Origin: a virus | Reading direction: 5' to 3' (one strand) | Length of the DNA stretch: 28,364 nucleotides | IMG/VR virus record: IMGVR_UViG_3300013138_000584 | Coordinates: 1-28,364 of that record | In this document: positions 1 to 6,688 of the stretch, in pieces | Position numbering within the stretch: the first letter of the stretch is position 1 | Layout: each line of letters begins with the position of its first letter | Translations under genes and position numbers: made by a program | Notes under the pieces: model-generated | What the model was told of the DNA's origin: nothing | What the model saw: only the letters and a program-made list of their open reading frames with translations | Databases searched by the model: none

Positions 1-1
1 C

Positions 2-115
2 ATTGAATTCAATATACGAGAGGGTCATACAAAATTCGGCACCCTTAGTTCACGTATACAAGACGATGAGACGTTAGATCCGTTGACTCGTTATTTATTA
101 TCAGATGTACTTTAA
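2..115 (+). CDS. 3' end of an unidentified gene (partial)
   Basis: An open frame runs in from the left edge and ends with TAA at 113-115, giving the last 37 residues (ending RYLLSDVL). It lies 34 bases before the next gene and on the same strand as the capsid genes, so it is probably a head-morphogenesis gene. The position would suit a scaffold, prohead protease or portal-associated protein, but no motif in this short piece lets me choose. It is polar and charged, with no visible membrane segment. Confidence 0.6.
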   Translation: MEFNIREGHTKFGTLSSRIQDDETLDPLTRYLLSDVL

Positions 116-149
116 ACTGAGTATATTATTAATTGGAGGAAAGAAGTAA

Positions 150-584
150 ATGCTTCAAATACTAAGTAGCTTAAACCTGGTCACAAGAATGGATCTCGCA
201 GCTAGTGCTGCAGTTCTAGCTTCTGGTGTAACAGGTACCTGGGTTACAATAGATTCCGCAGATCACGTAGATTTCCCTACAGTGAGTGGTGTATTAGCAT
301 TCCCAATTTGGTCAGAATCTAATAGAGATGGTAGTGCTGGTTTTTCACCAGATATTCACTCTACTGGAAACGTTACAGTTATCTACGGTAAATTACGTGG
401 TGTAACAGATCAATTTGTAGGATCACCAGCAGTAGGAACGGCTCTATATGTAAACACAGAAGGAAAATTATCAGCAGCAGGCAGTGATAGCACAAATGCA
501 GTAGTAGCTTATTGCACAAAGGCATCACATAGTGTGACTTATCTAAGCGCACCTTTCACAGCGATTGAATTCGTAACTGTATAA
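150..584 (+). CDS. probable capsid decoration / head-stabilising protein
   Basis: A 144-residue protein immediately upstream of the major capsid gene and preceded by a strong GGAGG site at about 136-140. It is rich in Gly, Ala, Ser, Thr and Val with predicted beta strands and no long helices. The middle and C-terminal half (VGTALYVNTEGKL followed by an alternating polar/hydrophobic stretch) resembles small beta-sheet decoration proteins of the DUF2190 type that bind outside the HK97-fold capsid. There is no signal peptide or membrane segment. The functional call rests on position next to the capsid gene and on general beta-type composition, not on a diagnostic motif. It could also be another small head protein. 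Confidence 0.5.
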   Translation: MLQILSSLNLVTRMDLAASAAVLASGVTGTWVTIDSADHVDFPTVSGVLAFPIWSESNRDGSAGFSPDIHSTGNVTVIYGKLRGVTDQFVGSPAVGTALYVNTEGKLSAAGSDSTNAVVAYCTKASHSVTYLSAPFTAIEFVTV

Positions 585-598
585 CGGAGGGTTATATA

Positions 599-1519
599 AT
601 GGAAAACATTAGTGCAAATACGATAAACGAATTGTTTATCCAAAAGCTAAACTCTCCTGAAGGTCTTGAAAAAGTTGCTCAAGAGGGTTCTTCTTTTATT
701 CGTCAAAAACTGCGTGAGGTATCGTTCGCAAGAAAGATAATTCAACCAGAGTATGTAACAAAAATGGATCTACAGAGATCTGTAAACCATGATGGTATGG
801 TAAAAATAGTTGACATCGAGCCAGATTCAAAGGCTATGATTGTTAACTTCCGTGGTAACCCCACAAATAACTATGTAATGGGTGAAAGATATGAGATCCC
901 ATTCTTCTTCGTATCAAGTGAAGACTTTCAGAAAACAGAAGAAGGGCTTTTAGCTTACGATATGCCTTTAACAGAGGTAATCGAGAAAAATTCTGTTCTA
1001 GATATTCAGGAGATTGAAGATACTGCATTCTTATCACAGGTAGATGCAGCTATCACTATTGAAGTAGCAGCTGGAAATCAGACACATGTGTCTGGTCTAT
1101 ATGCTACATCTGGTGAAGTTGGATCAATCGTAAAGAAAGATCTTAAAGCATTGTTTGATACATTAGATGGTAACAGACTTCGTGCAGAAGTTATTCTAAT
1201 GGACGCTACAATGTTCAATAGTCTCTTCTTATATGATGCAACTACAGCGGGTGATGCAGTTAGTGCAGAAACTCATGTTAATGGATATTCATATTCTACA
1301 TTATTTGGTCGTAGATTAATTGTTTCTAACAAATCTGATTTGTTAACTAACACAATCTATGTATTCACAGCTCAGGAGTTCTTAGGTAACTTCTATATCT
1401 TGAATGACACTAAATTCTGGATTGAAAAGAAAAAGAATATTATTTCATGGGCAGCTTATGAGACAATTGGTATGGGTATCGGGAACACGAAGTCCTGCGG
1501 TAAACTAACTTTATCATAA
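599..1519 (+). CDS. major capsid protein (HK97-fold type)
   Basis: A 306-residue protein with an excellent ribosome binding site (CGGAGGG, 8 bases before ATG). The N-terminal helical segment (ELFIQKL through RQKLREVSFARKI) is followed by a beta-rich body, as in the E-loop and P-domain organisation of HK97-like capsid proteins, and the size fits short myovirus and siphovirus major capsid proteins. The segment LLAYDMPLTEVIEKNSVLD and the Gly-rich C-terminus (MGIGNTKSCGKL) fit the P- and A-domains. A rho-independent terminator follows 19 bases after the stop, as often seen after this highly expressed gene. The next gene rightward is not structural but a decayed homing endonuclease. The identification is from position, length and overall pattern. 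Confidence 0.82.
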   Translation: MENISANTINELFIQKLNSPEGLEKVAQEGSSFIRQKLREVSFARKIIQPEYVTKMDLQRSVNHDGMVKIVDIEPDSKAMIVNFRGNPTNNYVMGERYEIPFFFVSSEDFQKTEEGLLAYDMPLTEVIEKNSVLDIQEIEDTAFLSQVDAAITIEVAAGNQTHVSGLYATSGEVGSIVKKDLKALFDTLDGNRLRAEVILMDATMFNSLFLYDATTAGDAVSAETHVNGYSYSTLFGRRLIVSNKSDLLTNTIYVFTAQEFLGNFYILNDTKFWIEKKKNIISWAAYETIGMGIGNTKSCGKLTLS

Positions 1520-1538
1520 GTTAAACGAAGATAATTAA

Positions 1539-1565
1539 GGGCCTGGCAACAGGCCCACTTTTTAT
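1539..1565 (+). terminator. rho-independent terminator after the capsid gene
   Basis: The arms GGGCCTG (1539-1545) and CAGGCCC (1550-1556) pair perfectly in 7 base pairs around a GCAA tetraloop, and a T-run follows at 1559-1563. It sits just after the capsid stop codon, so it should end or attenuate late transcripts here and favour capsid mRNA. Confidence 0.9.
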
Positions 1566-1738
1566 GTCAACAGGAATATATAAAATATCAAATAAAATTA
1601 CAGGGGATTATTATATAGGTTCCGCAGTAAATATTGAACGTAGATTTTATGAACATAAAAATAGTTTAAGATCAAAGTAACATGTGCCAGGTGTTGAAAG
1701 GGACCTTAAAACAGCACAAAGGATGGAAAAAAGCATAA
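1564..1738 (+). pseudogene. decayed GIY-YIG homing endonuclease
   Basis: ATG at 1564 lies directly in the T-run of the capsid terminator. The frame to TAA at 1678-1680 gives 38 residues that start MSTGIYKISN and contain GDYYIGSAVNIERRFYEHK, which are the GIY and YIG strands and the following helix with the conserved Arg of the GIY-YIG nuclease domain. A second frame (1682-1738) then reads CQVLKGTLKQHKGWKKA and stop. That ending closely resembles the C-terminal DNA-binding repeats (NUMOD-type) that finish phage GIY-YIG and HNH homing enzymes. The middle (catalytic Glu region and linker) is missing and the two ends are out of frame, so this is an internal deletion remnant of a free-standing homing gene. 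It was presumably once about 150-250 residues long. Confidence 0.78.
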
Positions 1739-1762
1739 TGAGTTGAGTACAATATATTTCGA

Positions 1763-1787
1763 GGCCAGTCAATGACTGGCCTTTTTT
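1763..1787 (+). terminator. second rho-independent terminator
   Basis: The arms GGCCAGTC (1763-1770) and GACTGGCC (1774-1781) form a perfect 8-bp stem with a 3-base loop, followed by six T residues (1782-1787). It closes the decayed homing endonuclease block and isolates it from the neck genes downstream, which therefore probably need their own promoter. Confidence 0.9.
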
Positions 1788-1797
1788 GTATATATTC

Positions 1798-1826
1798 TTG
1801 ACTATAAAAGCAATTATTGATATATT
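1798..1826 (+). promoter_or_regulatory. candidate sigma-70 promoter
   Basis: TTGACT (1798-1803) and TATATT (1821-1826) are separated by exactly 17 bases and lie just after two terminators. This would restart transcription toward the neck genes at 2211. In DNA this AT-rich a chance match is possible, and a Bacteroidota-type host polymerase would prefer a different motif. Confidence 0.4.
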
Positions 1827-1852
1827 AAATAGTAAAAATATTTTTAATTAGT

Positions 1853-2185
1853 CCAACAACAGATAATGTGTATAGACGAGACAGAACATAATGGTAGGAG
1901 TTAAATTAACACACGGGGTAGGCAAAAATATTCTGACCTGGGTCTTGGGTCTGTTGGTCAAGTAATATAACAAGCTGTAAAAGAACTAATTAAAATGGTA
2001 TCTAAAATAATTAAAATGGTATCTAAAATAACTAAACAGATTTCAAATAACTGATGGAACTAGTAAGATTTAACTCGTCAATAACTAAATCTATAGATTA
2101 TATTTCTAATATAGAAAGAAATATAATTTGGACTAGTTATATTACGAATTCAATAATAAAAAAAATCTTTAATATAAAGAATTAA
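1853..2185 (+). pseudogene. decayed coding region, possibly an old structural/fibre gene
   Basis: The roughly 420 bases between the second terminator and the gene at 2211 hold no intact gene but read as broken coding sequence. One frame (1853-1888) gives TTDNVYRRDRT. Another (1905-2054) gives GRQKYSDLGLGSVGQVI, a stop at 1968-1970, then amphipathic repeats around ELIKMVSKI. A TGATG overlap at 2052-2056 then leads into a 43-residue frame (2054-2185) with RFNSSITKSIDYISNIERN. The Ser/Ile/Lys repeat pattern is like repetitive fibre or structural proteins. None has a clear ribosome binding site. I infer a gene broken by frameshifts. A structured RNA or simple spacer remains possible. Confidence 0.3.
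1988..2029 (+). repeat. perfect 21-bp tandem duplication
   Basis: The unit at 1988-2008 is repeated without a mismatch at 2009-2029. A more diverged third copy may follow at 2030-2050. The unit is 7 codons long and keeps the surrounding reading frame (IKMVSKI twice), as expected for slippage within a coding or once-coding repeat. Confidence 0.95.
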
Positions 2186-2210
2186 ATATATAATCTCAAA
2201 GGTGTTTTAA

Positions 2211-2498
2211 ATGGGGAAAATTTATGTAGGTCAAACTGCACTTCGTTTTGAGTTAACTACAGGTATAGATGTAACTGGTGCTGTTTGTAGTGTAAAATAC
2301 AAAAAACCAGATGGTACAGTTAACACATGGTCTGGAATAATATCTGATCCAGATACTGGGGTTTTTTATTATGATGTTCAGGCAAATGATTTAGATCAAC
2401 CAGGAGATTGGGTAATGTGGGCATATGTAGTTTTTCCAGATACAACATTTGCTCCTGGAGAGCCGACTACTATCGAAGTATATGAGGAGGGTAAGTAA
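2211..2498 (+). CDS. small beta-rich structural protein of the neck region
   Basis: A 95-residue protein of predicted beta strands (YVGQTALRFELTTG, VCSVKYKKPDG, GVFYYDVQANDLDQPGDW), with the general pattern of an immunoglobulin- or BppU-N-like sandwich. Such small proteins are common among phage head, neck and baseplate genes. An AAAGGTG site precedes the ATG. The stop codon is immediately followed by the next ATG (2499), so it is translationally linked to the connector genes. No catalytic motif or membrane segment is visible. The structural role is inferred from position. Confidence 0.55.
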   Translation: MGKIYVGQTALRFELTTGIDVTGAVCSVKYKKPDGTVNTWSGIISDPDTGVFYYDVQANDLDQPGDWVMWAYVVFPDTTFAPGEPTTIEVYEEGK

Positions 2499-2984
2499 AT
2501 GGCAGATACAGTTTTTACAGTAACAGATGATGAAACTATTCCAGCTGCAGATCGTCCTTATGTAAACAGACTTCGTAGATTTCTTCAGGATCAAGTAGTG
2601 CTTAATACTTTAGATCAGGCACAAGAATCTACAAATACAGATTTATATTTTGCCCTGCAAGATTCACTTGATGAGATAAATATCACAGGACAAGTTACCA
2701 CTTATATGGCTTTTAGTGATGTACCATGGAGTTTACTCAAGCTCGGTGGAGTTCTGAATATACTTACATCACAGGGTATTTTGTCTGCAAGAAATCAACT
2801 CACTTATAATGATGCTGGTGGTATACAGGTATCAGATATTGATAAGTACGGAAGATATGTAAATTGGTTTAATGTTTTAATTAATAAATATCAGCGTGGT
2901 ATAATACAGTGGAAAATTACAAAAAATGTGGATGATGCCTATGGTGAAATTCCATCTGAGTATGTAGATCTTGGTGATATCTAA
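2499..2984 (+). CDS. probable head-tail connector / adaptor protein
   Basis: A 161-residue mixed alpha/beta protein following directly on the previous gene, with a strong GAGGAGGG site inside that gene's last codons. The N-terminal half is helical (NRLRRFLQDQVVLNTLDQAQ and then DLYFALQDSLDEIN), which suits head-completion or adaptor proteins that dock on the portal. Its stop overlaps the next start by one base (TAATG). Head-completion genes usually sit between capsid and tail-terminator genes in myoviruses, which is the basis for this call. I recognise no diagnostic motif. Confidence 0.45.
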   Translation: MADTVFTVTDDETIPAADRPYVNRLRRFLQDQVVLNTLDQAQESTNTDLYFALQDSLDEINITGQVTTYMAFSDVPWSLLKLGGVLNILTSQGILSARNQLTYNDAGGIQVSDIDKYGRYVNWFNVLINKYQRGIIQWKITKNVDDAYGEIPSEYVDLGDI

Positions 2985-3775
2985 TGTTAATTTTAAGTTC
3001 TCTAGAAGTATCAGTACCTGATGGACAAAGTTTATACTTGAGTTGGGATTTTCAACCAGATACAGATCTGATATCTGACTATGAAGTAAATATTTATAGA
3101 TCAGAATCACCTGTAGATGATATATCTCAATATGATCTTATTGCTTCTGGACTTAGTGCTAATCTATATAGTTATCATGATACCAGTGTAAATCAATTAT
3201 TAGATCTGGGACGACCCTGGTTTTATAAGCTAGGTATTTATGAAACTACAGTTACAGGACTTATAAGTTATCAGCCAGATCCAGCAGTTTACCTGAAGGA
3301 TGAAGTACCCGATAGAGTCTTTCGTGAAATAGTCAGACGTAAGAATATTAACTTGCAGAATACTAGATTTTCTGGAAGAGATTTTCAGGTAATCAAGCGT
3401 CGTACATGGGGAACACATTGTAATGCTTGTTGGGATGAATCACTTCAACGCTCAACTGATTCTAACTGTCTTGTATGTTATGGTACGGGATGGATTAATG
3501 GATATTATGATCCAATATCGGTAAGAGGTATGAAAAATCCCAGTCCTAAATTAAATCAAATAAATATGTTTGGTGAATGGAAACCAAGTGATAGTTTACT
3601 CTATATGCTAGGTTACCCACCATTAAAGCCAAGAGATATTATAGTAGATGATAATAATCATCTTTGGACAGTTGTTCAGGTACGTACCATAGAAAGACGG
3701 GGGTATATAGTAGAACAAAATGCTCAAATTGCTTCTCTTGCACAAGATGAACTTTTATATAAACAACTATTATAA
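2984..3775 (+). CDS. neck protein with a four-cysteine zinc-ribbon-like insert
   Basis: A 263-residue protein. Residues 1-100 look like a beta sandwich of the fibronectin type III kind (SLYLSWDFQPDT, SDYEVNIYRSESP, WFYKLGIYETT). Residues 146-169 hold C146-x2-C149 and C162-x2-C165 followed by YGTGW, a treble-clef or DnaJ-like metal-binding pattern. The C-terminal part (LGYPPLKPRDIIVDDNNHLWTV) is beta-rich. Similar CxxC...CxxCxGTG proteins occur next to connector genes in several phage groups as neck or tail-completion components. I infer that role here, with the zinc site stabilising a small domain. It is chained to its neighbours by one-base TAATG overlaps on both sides. Confidence 0.55.
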   Translation: MLILSSLEVSVPDGQSLYLSWDFQPDTDLISDYEVNIYRSESPVDDISQYDLIASGLSANLYSYHDTSVNQLLDLGRPWFYKLGIYETTVTGLISYQPDPAVYLKDEVPDRVFREIVRRKNINLQNTRFSGRDFQVIKRRTWGTHCNACWDESLQRSTDSNCLVCYGTGWINGYYDPISVRGMKNPSPKLNQINMFGEWKPSDSLLYMLGYPPLKPRDIIVDDNNHLWTVVQVRTIERRGYIVEQNAQIASLAQDELLYKQLL

Positions 3776-3879
3776 TGGCAGTAGAATTATTATTAAAAAA
3801 TGTCAGTGATGTACACCCAGATCCTAACATAGATCGTGTATCATCACTCAAGCGTGGAGATCTTGTTTACACAAAATAA
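3775..3879 (+). pseudogene. truncated small neck-region gene (34 codons)
   Basis: The ATG overlaps the previous stop (TAATG) and opens a frame of 34 residues, MAVELLLKNVSDVHPDPNID followed by RVSSLKRGDLVYTK. The spacing and the KRGDLV ending resemble a small phage protein family in which this motif is followed by a proline/aspartate/glycine turn, a Trp-Gly and a hydrophobic C-terminal strand. Here a stop comes straight after the lysine, so the C-terminal half seems to be lost. The 70 bases to the endolysin gene contain only short broken frames. I read this as a gene cut off at the edge of the lysis/PAS island, although a genuine 34-residue peptide cannot be excluded. Confidence 0.45.
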
Positions 3880-3949
3880 CAATGGTGATGCAATGACTAC
3901 TACTGCTGTATTAATGGTTTACTTAAAATGATATACTTGAGGAAAATTA

Positions 3950-4567
3950 ATGTATACTTATAATAGAGAATATTTTTTTAATTGTTATAGAATTACTTTT
4001 GGAAAATTAACTGCAAAAAAAGTAAAAGCACTCGAATTTTTACTAACTAAACTAGAACAATCCGAAAGAGTAGACTCTAACCAGAAACGCGCTTATACTC
4101 TTGCTACGATCAAGTGGGAAACAGCAGATACTTTTGAACCTATTACTGAGTATGGATCAAAAACATACTTGAAAAGTAAAAAGTACTGGCCTTATATAGG
4201 TCGAGGATATGTTCAACTTACTTGGGCAGAAAACTATAAGAAGTTTGGAAAAGCTATTGGAGTAGACTTATTAAATATTCCAGGTTTAGCAAATGATCCT
4301 GATGTTGCTTGGAGAGTATTAGAAGTAGGCATGACTGATGATTATGAAACTCAAGAAATAGAAAAAACTCTAGATCCTAATTTTACTTCTAGTACTCTAG
4401 AAGATTATTTTGATAATGGTAAATGCGACTATGAAAATGCTAGGAAAATTATTAATCCAAAAGATTACAAGAGTTACAAGCCTATTGCTGAAATGGCAAA
4501 TAAATTTTATACTTGTCTTACAGGTAGTATTATTACAGATAAAGATATTCCAGAGGCACGAGGGTAA
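3950..4567 (+). CDS. endolysin, glycoside hydrolase family 19 type
   Basis: A 205-residue single-domain enzyme expected to cut peptidoglycan at the end of infection. The family GH19 pattern is clear: AYTLATIKWETADTFEPITE with E57 in the catalytic helix position and E67 following, then the substrate-cleft motif YIGRGYVQLTWAENYKKFG (residues 82-100), NIPGLANDPDVAW, and the C-terminal helix ARKIINPKDY. The length suits a domain without a cell-wall binding module. There is no signal peptide, so export must depend on a holin or other factor, and the next gene encodes a membrane protein. A GAGG site lies 9 bases before the ATG. Its location between neck and tail genes, not in a separate lysis cassette, is unusual. 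Confidence 0.87.
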   Translation: MYTYNREYFFNCYRITFGKLTAKKVKALEFLLTKLEQSERVDSNQKRAYTLATIKWETADTFEPITEYGSKTYLKSKKYWPYIGRGYVQLTWAENYKKFGKAIGVDLLNIPGLANDPDVAWRVLEVGMTDDYETQEIEKTLDPNFTSSTLEDYFDNGKCDYENARKIINPKDYKSYKPIAEMANKFYTCLTGSIITDKDIPEARG

Positions 4568-4570
4568 TTT

Positions 4571-5314
4571 ATGAAATTGTGGGAAAAAATATTCAATGGT
4601 GCCTTAGTGGCAGTTTTAGTTGGTAGTGTTTCGTGGTTTATTATAAATGAATATAATAAATTTAATGTGTCCACATATGATATACCAAAAGAGGTTATAG
4701 TAGAACCAAATAAAATTGATTGGTCACCGCTTATTCCTGCAGTAAGTAGTATAACTTTATTTTTCTTACGATATTTTTTAATTGAAAGAAAAACTAAAAA
4801 GAAACTTAATAAAATTCCTCTATATGATCATCTCATGTTTGACACAATAGAGGATATTATTTCAAATGATATAATGCATAGAACATTTGGATCAGAGGGA
4901 AGAACTGAGGCCATAAGAACAATGATACTAGTTCAACTAGATACATATAGAGAAAGCTTTAAGTCATTTGTACAAGATAATCAAGAATTCGATGATTTAC
5001 ACGATTTTAGAAAAAAACTAAGAGCTGCAATATTTAAAATGCAGGATGAAACAATCAAGAAATGGAGAGAAAGATTACTACCTGAACTACTTATTGTAAA
5101 ATATAGTGATTTATACAAGCAAAGAATAGATTTATTACTAGGAGATGTGTTAGCAGTTACTTTGACAAACACGGATCCTCTAGAGGCTCTAAATGCCTTT
5201 TTTAATGAGGCTAGAATAGTTTTCATGACTGGATTACAAGATGATGCAATTATGGCTTTACGAGCTATGAATGGAGAACTAAATGGTCTAACATTTAATG
5301 GTAAAAAGCTATGA
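4571..5314 (+). CDS. two-helix membrane protein with large soluble domain, holin-like position
   Basis: A 247-residue protein with two predicted membrane segments: about residues 9-27 (GALVAVLVGSVSWFII) and 52-70 (PLIPAVSSITLFFLRYFLI), separated by a 24-residue loop. The positive cluster after the second helix (ERKTKKKLNK) places the roughly 175-residue helical C-terminal domain in the cytoplasm. It starts 3 bases after the endolysin stop, with a GAGGG site, and overlaps the PAS gene by 4 bases (ATGA). That context makes a role in lysis or membrane signalling plausible. The soluble domain is far larger than in classical holins and I do not recognise its family. It could act as a holin, a holin regulator or a membrane anchor for the PAS protein. 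Confidence 0.5.
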   Translation: MKLWEKIFNGALVAVLVGSVSWFIINEYNKFNVSTYDIPKEVIVEPNKIDWSPLIPAVSSITLFFLRYFLIERKTKKKLNKIPLYDHLMFDTIEDIISNDIMHRTFGSEGRTEAIRTMILVQLDTYRESFKSFVQDNQEFDDLHDFRKKLRAAIFKMQDETIKKWRERLLPELLIVKYSDLYKQRIDLLLGDVLAVTLTNTDPLEALNAFFNEARIVFMTGLQDDAIMALRAMNGELNGLTFNGKKL

Positions 5315-6483
5315 AAAGTATAGTTAATAAAACAAGCAATCAAACTTTAAATGAAATTAAGTTTGAAGAACAATTACTACAAAATTATGAATTTTATAAA
5401 TCAGCATTTGAATTATCTAAGGATCCAAAATTAGTTCTTGAAGATTGTGTAATCATCAGATTTAATCCAATCACTATGTCTTTTTTTGAATGTGATAATC
5501 CTAATTTTTTATTTCAACATAAACTATCAGAATTTTTACCAGGTAATTTAACTGAAGATGGAGTTATTAAAAATAAGTGTGAAGGCAATATTTTAATTGA
5601 AACAAAAATTTTAACATGTTCAAATAAATGGATACCAGTAACAATTAATTTTGATACTATTAGGAAAAATGGAAAAATGAGAACTATAGCAACAATTCAT
5701 AATATTAGTGAAATAATTGAAGCCAGAAAAAATTTAGAAGAGGGTCAAGAATTTATCTACAAGGTTATGGATAATTTACCTATTGGTATAGGAGTTAAAT
5801 CTATAGGTAATAAAACCGTAAAATATATGAATGAAAATTTTTGCAAAATTTGGGGATGGCCAAAAAGTATAGTGAGTGATTTTGATTTATTTTTTGAAAA
5901 GGTCTATCCAAAACCAGGAGAAGCAGAACATGTAAAGGCTATGGTTTTACAAGCTCTTGCAAAAGAAAATTTTGCCCATTGGGAAATGGTAAAGATACTA
6001 GATGAATCTGGAAATGATAGAATAATAGACATAACAATGTTTCTATTACCAGATCAAGATAGTATGGTTACTATGATTCAGAATGTTACTCAAGAGGTAA
6101 AAGACCGTGCATGGTTAAAAGTAAAAAGTGAAGCTGTAAAGGCACTTCCACATGGAATTGTAATTACTGATAAAGATGGAAGGATTCTTTGGGTCAATCC
6201 AGCATTTGTTAAAGAATATGGATGGGAACTTTCAGAAATAAAAGGACATACACCTAGAATACTTAAGTCAGATGAATATAATTCAGAGTTTTATTCAAAT
6301 ATGTGGGATACTATTTTATCTGGAAGGATCTGGAAAGGTAAAATTGTAAATAAACGAAAAGATGGGAGTATATTAGAAGATAGACAAATTATTGCTCCAG
6401 TACGTGCTGGAGGGGCAGAGATAACTCATTTTATTGCAATAAAAAACTTAACTGAGCAAGAACTTGACTATAATGCAAAATAA
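5311..6483 (+). CDS. three-PAS-domain protein without output domain
   Basis: A 390-residue soluble protein made of three tandem PAS-type sensory domains, about residues 30-137, 148-262 and 270-385, joined by short helical linkers (ARKNLEEGQEFIYKVMDNLP between 1 and 2). The third is textbook: GIVITDKDGRILWVNPAF, then YGWELSEIKGHTPRIL, then the PAC strands ending FIAIKNLTE, very like PAS domains of bacterial histidine kinases and diguanylate cyclases. The second has GVKSIGNKTVKYMNENFCKIW. No kinase, GGDEF, EAL, DNA-binding or methyl-accepting segment follows, and no membrane segment is present. PAS domains bind haem, flavin or small ligands, or mediate dimerisation. The 4-base overlap with the membrane-protein gene suggests the two products work together. 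The gene is very AT-rich and was probably acquired from a bacterium. Confidence 0.85.
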   Translation: MKSIVNKTSNQTLNEIKFEEQLLQNYEFYKSAFELSKDPKLVLEDCVIIRFNPITMSFFECDNPNFLFQHKLSEFLPGNLTEDGVIKNKCEGNILIETKILTCSNKWIPVTINFDTIRKNGKMRTIATIHNISEIIEARKNLEEGQEFIYKVMDNLPIGIGVKSIGNKTVKYMNENFCKIWGWPKSIVSDFDLFFEKVYPKPGEAEHVKAMVLQALAKENFAHWEMVKILDESGNDRIIDITMFLLPDQDSMVTMIQNVTQEVKDRAWLKVKSEAVKALPHGIVITDKDGRILWVNPAFVKEYGWELSEIKGHTPRILKSDEYNSEFYSNMWDTILSGRIWKGKIVNKRKDGSILEDRQIIAPVRAGGAEITHFIAIKNLTEQELDYNAK

Positions 6484-6502
6484 CAATATATTCTAATAAA
6501 CC

Positions 6503-6688
6503 ATGAGATTAAAATACACATTGAAAAGGGCTGCAAAGCCAAGTGAGGATATTCAAACAGATCGAAATATTGTAGAATATGTTCGAAAAACTATTCAAAA
6601 TAAACATCCTCGTGAGTTTATAGAGCAGGATTTGGGTACAGATCCAATTCCAGTAAGAGATTTTCTATTTAAGCAACTTGAGGTATAA
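6503..6688 (+). CDS. small protein of unknown function
   Basis: A 61-residue basic N-terminus (RLKYTLKRAAK) followed by an acidic helical C-terminal half (EFIEQDLGTDPIPVRDFLF). The stop overlaps the next start by one base (TAATG), and the gene begins 19 bases after the PAS gene. There is no clear Shine-Dalgarno sequence, so translation may rely on coupling. It sits where tail-completion genes begin, and I do not recognise it. Confidence 0.5.
   Translation: MRLKYTLKRAAKPSEDIQTDRNIVEYVRKTIQNKHPREFIEQDLGTDPIPVRDFLFKQLEV

Noticed and set aside
1891-1965. A 24-residue ORF in the region after the second terminator
   Set aside because: No ribosome binding site, no recognisable sequence, and it lies in a different frame within a broken coding stretch. 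Treated as part of the decayed region.
1790-2210. tRNA genes or a CRISPR array in the gap after the capsid gene
   Set aside because: No cloverleaf or T-arm pattern was found, and the two repeat units are directly abutting 21-mers without spacers.
3893-3931. A 12-residue ORF (MTTTAVLMVYLK) before the endolysin gene
   Set aside because: Too short, no ribosome binding site, and likely debris of the truncated gene.
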